From assembly GCA_036362985.1 (NCBI GenBank), contig JAYGXS010000003.1, forward strand, positions 44,542,336-44,606,335: a DNA stretch of 64,000 nt. Direction: 5' to 3'. This DNA comes from Ligula intestinalis. Lineage: Eukaryota > Platyhelminthes > Cestoda > Diphyllobothriidea > Diphyllobothriidae. This document shows, in pieces, positions 11,815 to 22,579 of this stretch. Position 1 is the first letter of the stretch. Every line of letters starts with the position of its first letter. A program made the position numbers and the translations under genes. Below the pieces are notes generated by a model, which saw nothing but the letters and a program-made list of their open reading frames with translations, was not told where the DNA came from and made no database searches.

Positions 11815-12150
11815 ACGCTACGTGAATGATATATTCTCAATTTCGAGTGGACCAACCAACTACCAGCCAGGCGCACCCGCCGAAGGAGATGGAACGGCGG
11901 GTTCAATACCTTTATTGGGCGTCATCCCACACATAAATCCTGACGGTAGCGTCCGAAGAAATAGCACCCGGAAGATAACGTTGCTTGACCAATATACGCC
12001 CTTCTGCAGTATAGTAATCCTCAGCCAAATACGCACCTATGTCCGTTGTTTGCGGCAAGAGCGGTGGCTACAAAAGTGTCGCTACACGGAAACCTTGAAA
12101 ACTTCTCTCAAAACACATTCAAACTACCCCGGAGACCTGGAATGACCCTG
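11815..12150 (+). pseudogene. PLE reverse transcriptase fragment with altered catalytic box (YVND)
   Basis: The frame opens with YVNDIFSISSG, resembling the YVDDIF catalytic palm motif of Penelope-like reverse transcriptases with the first Asp read as Asn. It continues with IPLLGVIPHINPDGSVRRNS, TRKITLLDQYTPF and TYVRCLRQERWLQ, the order seen in PLEs as PFLD-V--H--PDGS---S-YRK----Y--F-S--P and the VR-L--R segment. It stops at 12143-12145. The piece seems to belong to a lineage distinct from the 12.6 kb copy because the wording of the shared segments differs. The match is from memory of the family pattern, so moderate confidence. Confidence 0.6.
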
Positions 12151-12639
12151 CTCCAGATCGGCAGGCATTGAGCAGTCATCTTCGAGGTCAGTGAGATAGT
12201 CTGTGCTGAAGTGTTAGATTAATCGACTTTTAACATTCTTGCTCCCTTTTTCTTAACTGTGGTTTTGTTTAAACCTACTGCGCCCAGCATTGGAGCTCGA
12301 TCCCGCTTGATCACACGGTTGTAAGATTCGCTTAATATTTTACCTGCCTACCAGCTGTTCCTTCGTGTTCATGATTATATTTTTGAATGTTAGTAACGAT
12401 ATTTAAGTCGTTAGGAGTAACATAGCATCTTACCTCAAGTAGGTATCAAGATAGGCGGAGAGAGGCCCGCAGAACTCGAGTGCTACGTACCATCGCCCCA
12501 AGCACACAACCCCTGTCATCGCGTACATGCTATAAACAGACGCTCTAGACACGGATAGTCCTTGTTAGACATGTGTGGATCCAGCGCAATGTCAACGCGA
12601 CCAACCAGCCTCTTATTTACACAAAACGTCACCATTAGC

Positions 12640-13434
12640 ACGTCACCATTCGTCATCGAACGGGATCAGGTGCTCACGTTCAAGGAACGTCTCAACAGCG
12701 TCTTCCCGGACATCCAATTTACGATGGAGGAGGAAGAGAACAACCCGTTAGCCTTGCTTGATATCCTCGTCTGTCGTAAAGATAATGATGGCCTAAAGAC
12801 TGAAGTAATCTGGAAAGTGGCAAACACGATGCAAGGACTGAATTACAGCAGCAACTACCCAATCAGCCACAAATGCTGTTGCGTAAGGACGCTCTATCGG
12901 CGTGTTCAGACGCACTGCAGTTAACCAGGAGATAAAGTTGCCGAAGTGCATTATCTTAAACGGGTGTTCAGAGAAAATTGCTACCGGCGCAACTTTGTCA
13001 ACCGGTGTTTGCGCAAACGAGATCGCCAACAAAGTCGCACCGACTCCAAAATTTGGCAAGCGATCCCATACGTTAAAAACGTATCAGAGGCTGTCGGCCG
13101 CCTTCTCGCACCACTTGGAGTTGGAGTTGCACACAGACCGAAAGCAACTATAAGGCGGCAGATCATGAACCAGAAAGACCCGCTGCCATGGCATGAAACA
13201 TCTGGAGTCGTCTACAGGATCTGGTGCAGTTGTAGGCAAAGCAACTGTGTTGGAGAAACTGGCAGGCTTCTCAAGAAACGAATTGCCGAACACGCGGCAG
13301 CTGTGCGGCGAAATGATGCCAATTTTCCGGTTGCGGCTCATTTGACGAGATCCGGTCACACATTCAAATTTGATGAGGACGAAATTTTCGCAAGATGTCA
13401 CAATCGAGTGAGCCGAGAATTACTTGAGTTATGA
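12640..13434 (+). pseudogene. PLE lineage A reverse transcriptase thumb plus GIY-YIG endonuclease, broken by a stop
   Basis: One frame runs from FVIERDQVLTFKERLNSVFP through IQFTMEEEENNPLALLDILV and PISHKCCCVRTLYRRVQTHC to a TAA at 12922-12924, and then resumes in the same frame with VHYLKRVFRENCYRRNFVNR and the GIY-YIG part GVVYRIWCSCRQSNCVGETG. The first half matches the region just after the YVDD box of PLE reverse transcriptases; the YVDD itself is not recognisable upstream. The second half has the same endonuclease as at 2.1 kb, with the YIG reading CVG. The single in-frame stop and the missing catalytic box make it a pseudogene. Confidence 0.8.
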
Positions 13435-13795
13435 TTCACGGGCCCCCAATCCATCAACAAGTGCAGCGATTTGCCCAATCCATATTTGGTGCTGAGACTA
13501 AATTTGGCCAAAGCAAGTCGCCACTCGGGGCGCAGACAGGCCACCACGTCATCCCATGCCAACACCGCAGGGCTAGATATTCACTGCTGACGCAACGAAT
13601 CAGCACACACTCAAGAAATTTATCGATTTTTTCTGAATGTTTAAATTTTGCGGCAAAATCCTGTGCACACACAAACTGTTTCTGCTACTGTTCTGTGAGT
13701 ATGTCTCTGATGATGAATCCGCGACGGATTTCGAATCGTCAGGCGAATAAAAGTATTGTCCCAGTGGTTGAGTCGTTTTCTTCTCAATTACTTCC
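12640..13795 (+). mobile_element. Penelope-like element lineage A, longest copy in the window
   Basis: This copy extends from within the reverse transcriptase C-terminal region (about 12640) through the GIY-YIG domain (stop at 13432-13434) and the 3' UTR to about 13795. It is very similar to the 2.1-2.9 kb copy from about 13000 onward, including the UTR hairpin at 13714-13732. It is truncated just at the catalytic palm motif of the reverse transcriptase and carries one in-frame stop, so it is non-autonomous and decayed. Confidence 0.8.
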
Positions 13796-13799
13796 TGGG

Positions 13800-15400
13800 A
13801 CTCGTATGCTCGCTTGTATTGACCATCAGTACCGTTCGCTGCTCATATTACCAACATCGGTTATTCAATTCCAGTCAGTTCCCATTGCTGCGGTACTTTC
13901 TCTTCACGCAAAGGCAATAAAATTGGCAACCGCGTGCTCGAAGTCCTCCACCCCTCATATACACCATAGAAACCACCTCGCCGCGTCATACTGCTCAAGG
14001 AAATTTAGTCATCGCGTAGATTTTTCGGCCAGCTGCGTCGCCCTGAAAATCGTCGATGAAAATCAGCAGTCAAGACTCACTCATAACACTACCCTGCTTG
14101 CGCCACAACATGTAACACTATGCCTCTCTCCTGCAGCACGTATACCCAGCATGAACACTGCGTGATCTCTCTTGTATCTTGCTACCTGTATCGGGAACCC
14201 ACGCATAGGTAGGCTGTCAGCCAGCGCACTCAACCCCCTCAGAGAGAGGTTGGGACAGTTAACTGGTGCATGCGGGGGACGAGGACGGGTGAGACTGACA
14301 CTAGAGAATCCATCTCCACGAAAACCCCCACCTTGTTCATAATAGTAAACCTAATGTAGTTGGATGTACCACTACGCATTAAGAAGAGTGGTTGAGAAGG
14401 TTCTCAAATAACACGTTTATTCACTTCCCATTGTGGATATTTTTGCATAACTGAAGGACTGCCAGTCAGAGTGCAATGAATATTTCTCAAAACAGTCTTT
14501 GCGGCACACTCACTTATGTGGGATCAGAGCCGCCCCACAGAAACTGTACATTTAAAGGGAATCAGGTCATGTGTGGCAAGGTTAGACTGGTTGTCTAATT
14601 TTGTCAGTCACTGTGACTGTGACGAATTCCCGTCTTTTGGACCTCTTCCTGTCGCCAAAACAGGATAGGATAGAGAGCAAGGTTAATTATGTACAGATCT
14701 GCATTCCCATTAACTAGTTCATACCCAATTCACCAATGCTGTGCCCATAACCTGGAAAACACGCTGGATGTCATTGCCTGCGGTCGTTGAACGGTCACTT
14801 GTTCACACTGCTGATTAAACTTTACACATCACATCAGCCTATTTCATGTGCTAAATTTAGCCGTGTAAAGTAATGAAGACTGTCCTCATAGAATAGAGAG
14901 CCAGCCGGCATAAACGGAGACTCTCAAGACAATTAGGTCCCCACGCTCAGTATAACTGGATACCCAATCTGTGCATGAATGGGAAAATGCAGGATGGGAC
15001 GAAATCAAATTTCCTGATAACATTTTGACCATGGGTCTCAACTTATCACAACCCACTGGTGGGTATTCCTTGAAGTTTCGCCAACCGGCATGATTAATTG
15101 ATTTGTTTCAGGACTGACCTTCAGGCATGGTACTTTTGGAGTAATGAGCGGGCCGTGGGCTGCTCTCGTAGACGAGCTGTTTGGCTTTATCAGCTCTTGT
15201 ACCGGGCTTCGGTTCAGATGCGCCGAATCAAAACGGGTGCCAAATAGGACAAGGCAAGTGTTAGCTGGATTGTGCAGAGCACGTTCATTCCATAACAAAT
15301 ACCACAGACTTGTTGAGTGCTGGCACGCCTAGGAACGGGCCTCGCGTTGTAGCATCCACTTGCGCCCAACCCCAAAATCAAGTGGCTGAAAGGCTCAGAC
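13800..15400. other. No gene recognised
   Basis: The plus frame that runs from the PLE UTR to 14165 is not conserved coding sequence. A short R1-like piece (GTAGACGAGCTGTTTGGCTT) is at 15168-15190. Confidence 0.5.
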
Positions 15401-15690
15401 AGCGCACAGGCACATTCGGAAGAGGAGTTCAAGTGAAGTCAACTCTGGGGATCCCATCTCTACGGCACTTCAACACATTTCCTCATAACAAAAATACTAT
15501 GCACTTGAATTCTTCAAGGTGCGTTAAAGTACATGCCTTGTAGGGCTGACAACTGGGGGCTACCTTGATCCTTCTCTGGGCTGTCGGTCAGGCCCCTTTT
15601 GAATGTGGCTGTTATGATCCTCTCACAGGGGCAAATCCCGAAGAGCCTCATCTGGTGAGGTTTCAGTACATTATGTGAGGCGGAGGTCGT
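15400..15690 (+). repeat. Dispersed repeat R1
   Basis: AAGTCAACTCTGGGGATCCC, CATTTCCTCATAACAAAAAT, GCACTTGAATTCTTCAAGGT and GGCTGTTATGATCCTCTCAC track R1 at 25.6-25.9 kb. It is followed at once by an R1 copy in the opposite orientation. Confidence 0.5.
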
Positions 15691-15699
15691 GAGTGGTAC

Positions 15700-16295
15700 G
15701 CGTAGACGGGCTGTTTGAATTTGTCAGCCACTGCATCCGAGCTGCCTCTGATCACCTTGACGACAGTTCGATCGTCGCTCTCGACGATGTCAACTACGCG
15801 CTCCAACAGATTGATGCAGCGCGGTGACTCCTGCAGGATTATAGGGAATATGGACTTGCGAAGAATCTACCCACTCTCTCACCCCTTCCACACCGGGACA
15901 CGGTGTCAAGACAAAGGTCGATAAGACCGGAGATGGGGGGGGGCGCAGGTGGTTGGCGCGACTAATACTCAAAACGCGTACCAACAGCACACCTCGCTAG
16001 GTGGGCTCCCATCTGGGAGCGTCATAAAGGCTGCACTAAGAAGGAGCCATTGAGCCTGACTCTCCACCCGCTGTAAGCGAATCCACACAACAAGACAGAC
16101 TGAAGTGAATGCATTGTTAGAGTTATCCGGGCTACGGATTTTAGCGCAACGTGATATTTTTAAGCGCATCAGATTGTTTAGAGTGAGGAAAGAAATGTGC
16201 TGAGGGTCAACTTCACTCTCTCCCTGACCGCCAGCAACAGGCCACCGCCTAGGTGAGCTGTTACCTGAGGTGGAATGGGCGATCACCTTGGCACA
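15700..16295 (-). repeat. Dispersed repeat R1, near full length
   Basis: Read in reverse, this carries every R1 landmark: the GGGAGAGAGTGA-type start (16230), the AGCGCC/CTGACTC block (about 16040), GGGAGCCCACCTAGCG (about 16000), CCATCTCCGGTCTTATCGAC (15920) and the GAGCGACGATCGAACTG end (15760). It contains no convincing reading frame. Confidence 0.55.
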
Positions 16296-16339
16296 GTTCT
16301 GTCAACAGAGTCAGGTGGGTAAGGCTCACCGTGCATCCC

Positions 16340-16795
16340 TTGAGCCATGATTTTCGGGCTCCCAGTGTATAAACAACTGCAATGACCTGCCAAATCCATA
16401 TTCTGCGCTGTGGCTCAGTTTGGTCAAATGCAACTCAGCTCTTGGGGAACCTGCAGGCCAACTACTCATCCAACGTCAACTTCGGAGAACCAGATGACCG
16501 AGCAATCATCACGTTCAATTCCACCCTATGGGATAAAAGTTCTACAGGCCATCAAGTAGTTAGTGCACAAGCGAGCAACTATCCTCGATAGGGAGGGAAT
16601 CGTTAATTGTCATAAGTATGTAGTATAATAGTAACTGTATCTTATCTATACTGCAACTGCCTGTGCAGGAATTACCCGTTTCTGCTACGGTTTATGCTAA
16701 TGTCTCTGAAGAAAAATACGCGACGTACTTTGAAACGTCAGGCGAATAAAATTCTTGTTCCAGCGATCGCATCATCTAACTTCAAGCATTGCATA
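16340..16795 (+). mobile_element. PLE lineage A 3' UTR remnant
   Basis: From TGAGCCATGATTTTCGGGCT onward the sequence follows the post-stop UTR of the copies at 2.6 and 13.4 kb (…CCAATCCATATT, GCTGAGACT-like, GGCCA-like words), with several indels. It ends with the shared tail: CTGAAGA, a hairpin with loop GCGAC, TTTGAAACGTCAGGCGAATA and TTGTTCCAGCGATCG (16706-16770). No coding part remains. Confidence 0.65.
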
Positions 16796-17389
16796 CTAAT
16801 GGGTTGTGAAAGGTTTAAGCCCATGGGGAAATGCTATCATGAAATTTTATTCCTTCCCATCCAGTCTTTTCCCATTCACGCATCGGTCGAGTATTCGATT
16901 ATACTGAGCTAGTGACCTAAACGGCTTGAGAGCCTCCGTTTACGCGTCGTAGTTTTCTACTATATGAGGCCAGTCTTCATTACTTTGCACGGTCCTCACA
17001 CTGGTGAGCTGGCTTATTTCTCACATGGTACTTTCCAACACTAATAAAGGCACTAGCACATTGAATAGTATGGCTAATTTATGAGTGGTTTGTGAAGTGG
17101 CTTTGAGCTAGTGCACATTTTCGTTTGGCAGAATGGCTTATTGTTCGACGCACTTTTGCCTTTCTTGTGTCTCAGTAGAGTACATGGTGGCAAGTAGGCC
17201 TGGGACGCGCAGTACAACTGGCACTTTTTGTGATTCATGACATGGTCGAATATAGCAGGCAGGCCAGTGCTTCTGATTCCAACTAGATGTTGCTGGCGAT
17301 CGTAAGATGTGTGTTTCTTCCCCGAAATTTGCCTCATACATCACCACGTCCAGCAGGCAATCGACACATCTCACGTAAGTGGGAGGTGA

Positions 17390-17740
17390 GTTCCTTGGCT
17401 CCTTCTGTATTTGGCCCTTTTGTTATATGTGCGATTCGATTTGGTGCGCTAAGAGCTGTGGCGGAGAAGGTTGCCAACTGACAATTGCAGTCAGGTCTCC
17501 CGGTCAGCCTTATGTGTGTTCGTGTGGAGTGACCGACTGGTGGACTGTGAGTCAGACGGCAATGACTCCTTCTTAAGGTGGCCTCTATGACGCTCCTGCT
17601 CAGTGGAATCCAAGCAAGGTGGTTCCAGCAACACCAGCCACCTGTACTCCCTCTCTCGCTTCCGGTCGTCTTGCCTTGGTCTGGACACCGGGGCCAGGTG
17701 GGGAGATGGGGAGCGAATGAAGGAGTGCAGTAGATGAAGC
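17390..17740 (+). repeat. Dispersed repeat R1, partial
   Basis: AAGGTTGCCAACTGACAATT, GACTGGTGGACTGTGAGTCA, GACTCCTTCTTAAGGTGGCC and GTCTGGACACCGGGGCCAGG match R1 in plus orientation. Confidence 0.5.
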
Positions 17741-18639
17741 GCGCGTCTACCAGCAATGTACTCGAATTCATGCGCAAGTCCTCGCCCCTTTGCCATCTTA
17801 CAATAGGCAAAACGTGGACCCCTTCGAAATCAACATTCTAATTGTCATGAAGTGGCATGGATAAGAGGTTCATGGCTGTTGTGGCCGGTCTCATAGTCAC
17901 TCATCTTCATGTGAACTTGCTGACTTGCCGCCGCGCCACAATGTTTGTAGAATGAAAGACTGATCCAAGTATTCCACGTGTTTTCTTCATTATAATCTGC
18001 ATCACGTGTTAGTCGCCTTCAGCCCTTTCACATCCACCAGCATTTTCGGGTCATTTGGCAGTGGATAACCTGTTTTCTCACATGTGGTTTGGGTTACTTC
18101 GGGTTATCTTCGCTCATCAGGGAATTTTAACCAACGCCTGGCCTCTGGGTAGTCCTCTTTTGGGACTAATTGGTGCGGTAGAAAGGATGTTCCAAATATT
18201 AATTGCTTAACTTCCCCTTAGTTTTAACAAGAAAAAAAAACAACTCCGAACAATTTTACATTCCCCCTCCCTTTTCCGCCAGAGTACAGTGGCTCAGACT
18301 TGAAACCTGCTATATCCGCGAATATTACGCAGCGTGACGGTCAGCCGACCAGAAAAGAGGACAGCCGCCAGCATCTGAAAATACCCTCCACAAAAGGAAG
18401 ACATCGTTACTTACGGTGAGACCTATTTCTCGGAGCAAGACTAACTCAACAAAGTCGTCGCAGAAACGGCTTGTGAAAAGAGGAATAAAGTGACGCAGAA
18501 GCGGTTTTCCTTCTCAGAAGACCATTTACGAAGGATTTTTCTGCCCTGCCGAGGGAAGTAATTCCAGACCCCCACGTTAAGCCAGCAACTTTCCCGTCTT
18601 CTTCCCTGACCGTTTGACTGTCGTTAGCGCCGATATCTA

Positions 18640-19000
18640 TCGTGTCTCCGACAGCAGACCGGTTGCCGTACCAGTAACTTGCACGTGAATGCGTTTAACA
18701 TGATAATGGATTTACATAGTATCTGCCGCACTCTTTCTTCCCTTAACTGTCTGTTCCCTGTGAAAGACTACGTCATAGCGGTCGGAAGAGTGGTTGGATA
18801 TATTGACTGATGGAGCTAAAAAGTCTGTCTTCCCGTGCCATATCCGCCTTATTCCCTCATTATTGACAAGTTTTTCAAGAAAACGATTGGGCGCTCGGAT
18901 CCCATCTGAGAACCATAGAGGTCGCCGTCAGAAGGAGCCATTGTATTCTGCCTCCATATGAGTAGGGCGGATTCTTCGAGGATCCGTTCTCCCCGATGAC
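18640..19000 (-). repeat. Dispersed repeat R1-related copy
   Basis: AGTAACTTGCACGTGAATGC and CACTCTTTCTTCCCTTAACT match 33.93-34.0 kb, and GGATCCCATCTGAGAACCAT followed by GAAGGAGCCATTGTATTCTG matches reverse R1. Heavily diverged. Confidence 0.4.
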
Positions 19001-19220
19001 TTAAGGCCGTCAAACCCCTACTCCGAAGAATTTATTTCGTCAGGTGAAACAGGCTACATCACCTGGGAATGCGTTATCAGTCGTCCTGCAACTGCGAAGG
19101 TAAATGACAGAGGTTCTGTTCATAGTGAAATTTGTTGCGCGTTTCTGCTGTAGCAAAATTCAGTCGTTTGACTCGGATGTTTTCTACGTTATGAACAGCA
19201 AAATTGAGTGTACACCTTAT

Positions 19221-19314
19221 ATTTCATCTTCCATTCACCGGAATAAATTTGGAGATTTGCTGACGTTCCGGACAACAAATCTCCAAATTTATTCCGGTGA
19301 CCGGAAGATGAATT
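19221..19314. repeat. Long near-perfect hairpin, 42-bp arms, 10-bp loop
   Basis: The left arm 19221-19262 (ATTCACCGGAATAAATTTGG in its centre) is complementary to 19273-19314 (CCAAATTTATTCCGGTGACC) with only a few mismatches near the outer end. No coding frame or known family explains it. Confidence 0.85.
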
Positions 19315-20164
19315 ACAATTCATAGCCCGGAATTCTGACATTTTCGAATTTGAGTGTACATACTTTGCAAGCGTCCGTAGAAACACATGTTAAAATATAT
19401 TAAAAGCCTCCGAACGTGTTAGCCACAAGTACATTTGCCTTTAGCAACTGCGTGCGCATGCATACCTGTAGGTGACGACGTGCTTGGTTGCTTTTGCGGG
19501 GCGTGGCGTGCTGCCAGCATACTTACCTGGTCAGCCCGTACACGTAAACACGTAGCGATCTGGGGGGTGGATTGAGGCGACGTGTGGGGTCTAGGTCTGC
19601 CCTCCGCTAATCAGAATATAATGTCTGCACATCAATCTCTTGCGGGCCTACGAGCGATGAAAATTACTCTTACTGCCCTCTCCTCCGGCCCCCGGTCCCA
19701 CCCCAACTCCACCAACCCCCCACCCTCCCCCCGCCTTCACACCACCCACCAAGTTATTGTTGTCTAGACGCCGCTTAAAATAAACGAACACACACAGACA
19801 GGGGCACACCCAGTAGTCCGGCCAAAGTATGCCTTGCGTTGATGTATGTGTGTGTGGCGCACTGGGAATCTGTAGTACATGATTGAGCGTTTCTTAGTCC
19901 TCGGTAGATTTTGGAAGGAATTTCAATGTAATAATGAACATCAATAATAGCTTTAGTATCCATAGGAAATCACTGCGCAGCGTATTTCTTACTTGACCAG
20001 CAAAAGTCGACTCTAACAGCAAATTAGCAAACTCGAATAAATTTCTGCATGCAGCTAAAGGAAGAAAAAAAGAAACTGAGCTTTTTTACATCAAATTATA
20101 TTGGACACGTATTTATTGAAAGCTAATAGGTTCTTTAGGGAAAAATAGGCAACTATTACCTATG

Positions 20165-20250
20165 ATTAAGGCTTCGCGACGAAATACGAAACTTCAGGAC
20201 ACTAAAACTTTTGTTCCAATGGTCACTTCTTCTTCTGATAGGCAACTTTA
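20165..20250 (+). mobile_element. PLE lineage A-like 3' tail fragment
   Basis: The short tail GGCTTCGCGACGAAATACGA followed by AACTTCAGGACACTAAAACT and TTTGTTCCAATGGTCACTTC matches the end of the lineage A UTR (hairpin with loop GCGAC, CGAAAC, TCAGG, AATAAAA, TTGTTCCAGCG) with many changes. It sits 130 bases left of a lineage B piece. Confidence 0.5.
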
Positions 20251-20379
20251 TAAGGTAAATTTTTAGTGCCGGTTCCCCAGGTCGTCAACAGACTTGAACA
20301 AATGTCTAAAAACAATTAAAAAGTTCAAAAAGTCGATAATCATTTGGGGTCTGCACCAATAAGCAAAATAAAGCATGAG

Positions 20380-20880
20380 GCAACCAAAATCCAAAGAAAG
20401 GGATCTCGTTTCTCCATTACAGAACATTCACTAGATACGGGTCATTCTGTGGACCCTAAAACTTCCTTCCGAGTACTTGTTCGAACACGAACAACTCGTA
20501 CCTTGCGCTACCTGGAGGCAGCCTACATACGGCGGCCAAAACCAGACCTATGTTAACAATTAGAGCATGTGGTTAACTTAGCTTTGCCCTGGTAAAATTC
20601 GGCTCCTAGATTTACACATTCCTCTTCCCAACCATTTTTGCTATAGGCGTTTTTGCCCACCTTTTTGCTACCCACAGTGTTTTAACTTTATTACGTTACT
20701 GATTAGCCTCTTAGTCATTTTCTATGACCTTGTTGTTTGCATCGATTTTTCTGTATGAATTCAATTTTGTATTTTCTATTACGTTATTCATTTTATGCAA
20801 TGAGAGGTAGCAGCTGATGAGCACCCTTGAAATTTATGGATCCAATAAATTTTGCTGATCTTGCAATCTACAAATTTGCA
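20380..20880 (+). mobile_element. Penelope-like element lineage B, 3' end
   Basis: The coding end ITEHSLDTGHSVDPKTSFRV and RTLRYLEAAYIRRPKPDLC stops at 20554-20556; it is the tail of a PLE GIY-YIG endonuclease and matches the minus-strand copy at 3.8 kb. About 320 bases of UTR follow and end in a hammerhead-ribozyme-like core. The upstream part of the endonuclease and all of the reverse transcriptase are absent. Pieces of lineage A 3' ends lie immediately left (20165-20250) and right (20908-20955). Confidence 0.75.
20808..20857 (+). ncRNA. Hammerhead ribozyme-like motif at PLE lineage B 3' end
   Basis: The conserved boxes CTGATGA (20814-20820) and GAAA (20829-20832) are in type I hammerhead order. 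Stem III is TTTAT/ATAAA around a GGATCCA loop (20833-20849), and stem I pairs AGCAG (20809-20813) with TTGCT (20852-20856), allowing one G-U. The cleavage triplet would fall at about 20849-20851. Stem II is very weak (GCACCCTT between the boxes), so activity is doubtful. Hammerheads are established components of Penelope-like element terminal regions in several animals. Confidence 0.6.
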
Positions 20881-20904
20881 ACCGGAAACTTTGCTTTAAA
20901 TTTC

Positions 20905-20958
20905 TCAAGCCAATAAACTTCTTGTTCCAGCGATCAATTCTTCTTCTTTTGAGTTCCA
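20905..20958 (+). mobile_element. PLE lineage A extreme 3' end
   Basis: CAAGCCAATAAACTTCTTGT and TCCAGCGATCAATTCTTCTT match the last 45 bases of lineage A elements (GCGAATAAAATTCTTGTTCC then AGCGATCGAGTC). It lies about 30 bases right of the lineage B end at 20880, so different PLE 3' ends are stacked head to tail here. Confidence 0.5.
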
Positions 20959-21789
20959 TCTTTGTCCTGAAGTGCCTGGTTTACTCTCCGGCCAAACAGT
21001 CACGTAGCAAGAAGCAATTTGTTGTCTCGATGCATTGCTTACCATGGTTATGTTCACTGGAATAAGCATTCATAGGTCGAATATGACCAGTAAGTGGTAA
21101 AGCACCAACCTATGAAAATGGAGCATTCGAAGATAGAGCCCACGTCCAGTGGATCATTGAGCACTGGAAGAGCAGTACGTTAGAAACCGAAAGCAGCAGA
21201 TTCGTTGAATGTCATCCGAGGCCGGATTGATGATCACCGATCTACCTTGATGGTGGGATAGGAATTATAATTTCCGTTTTTATATGCAGCAACCATTTAA
21301 TCTGAGAGGAGGGAACCTCGATGGCTGGAACAAAATAAGCTAATGCATTGGACCATCCATGTTCGTTTTCAAAGTCACCAGAGGCAACTATATATGCATA
21401 TGATAGGACCATAATGCAATGAATCAATGCCATAAAAGTCTAACTCTTTCCGCTATGTTTGCATTTAGCAAGAAGCAGACACAACCGCTGGAACATAAAT
21501 TTTAGGCACATTAAGTTTCGAATTCCTTCTCGAAACTATAGTTGGAGAGGACAACAGATAGGGGTAGCGAAAGCAGAGAGGCATCAGGATTTATGGAATG
21601 CAACTGTCACGCAATTACACACCTCAACATATGCAGCTTGCTAAGATGAAGATCTGGTTGTCAGCATTCGCGATTTCATCACGGTTATTGATAATTGGCA
21701 TGAAAAAAACATGGCCGTTTGACTCAACGGCGGAAGCAGCATTTGCCCACGCCCTCCCCGCATGACTAATTCTCCGTCCAGTAGAAATC

Positions 21790-22240
21790 GTAGCACTAAT
21801 TTGAAAGAGGGTCATAACACTTGTTAATACGATGTGGACGGGGGATCCATGGCTCAAGCAAATCGCGACGCTTTTGGTTATCACTTCTTGCGAGAATTTC
21901 AGGCTCGTCGAACTTAGAAATTTGGTCGAGTCCCGTCGACTGCGAGATGACTTGAGTGTTGACGTCGGGCATTCTCACTCATCATGCAAGTTCAGTCATA
22001 TGCAACCAGGCCCATCCCCTAATTTTCCCGATGTATTTGCTTTGTCTGCAACCGCACCAGCTCCGAAGGAAGACTCCAGACGGATTCCACTGTGACAATG
22101 GATCTTTCAGCCTCCCTATCTGATGCTTAACGGTCGCCTCTGGTGTGTGCGCAGCCCAAATACAAGTGGTATGAGAATATGGTTGACGCCTTCCGAAATG
22201 CTTCTGACAAGCGCAAGCAATCGCCAAAATGTGGGTTTGT
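21790..22240 (-). pseudogene. PLE lineage A GIY-YIG endonuclease remnant
   Basis: Minus-strand reading gives FGRRQPYSHTTCIWAAHT, then DPLSQWNPSGVFLRSWCGCR and QSKYIGKI (22227-21982), then after a frame change ISKFDEPEILARSDNQKRRD and LLEPWI (21978-21796). These follow in order the lineage A endonuclease words LLAPLGVGVAH, DPLP.HETSGVVYRIWCSCR, QSNYVGET, KFDEAEILA and SRELLE. Frameshifts and stops show decay. Length and order match the intact-looking copies. Confidence 0.7.
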
Positions 22241-22274
22241 TGTGTTTTGGACTCTTAGCCCGTTCTTATATGGG

Positions 22275-22566
22275 CAATGGAGCCTCGGGTGAAGAGCAAC
22301 CCCATCTACAAGCATTTCAATTAACGAGCGAACCGCTCAGCAAATTTGTTTCGCTTGACAAGGTTTTGGTCAGTTAAAAAGCTATCAGTACGTGCGTACC
22401 TGCCCGCGTACGCCGTTAAGTATTGCTCCCAGGGCGAGGGCCCTCGGTTGCCTACAACCTTTTAGTGAACTACTGCGGTTTTATTGGCTTCCTTTCGCAA
22501 GATAAGTGTTTTACATGATGAGCTTGCTGCCGGAACGGATTAAACTCGTTAACCGAGGTTCAAGTG
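22275..22566 (+). mobile_element. MITE-like element, family R2
   Basis: A unit of about 290 bases is shared with 38900-39183. Its ends are inverted: CAATGGAGCCTCGGGTGAAG at the left and, read on the other strand, CACTTGAACCTCGGTTAACG at the right. A TA follows the right end (22567-22568). No open frame is present. The CAGT…CCTCG-type ends recall pogo/Tc1-mariner-type non-autonomous elements, which insert at TA; that assignment is inference. Confidence 0.6.
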
Positions 22567-22579
22567 TATTTGTTGACTT

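Noticed and set aside
13431..14165. 244-codon plus-strand frame after the PLE endonuclease
   Set aside because: Its first part is the PLE 3' UTR, non-coding in the 2.6 kb copy, and the rest has no recognisable protein features.
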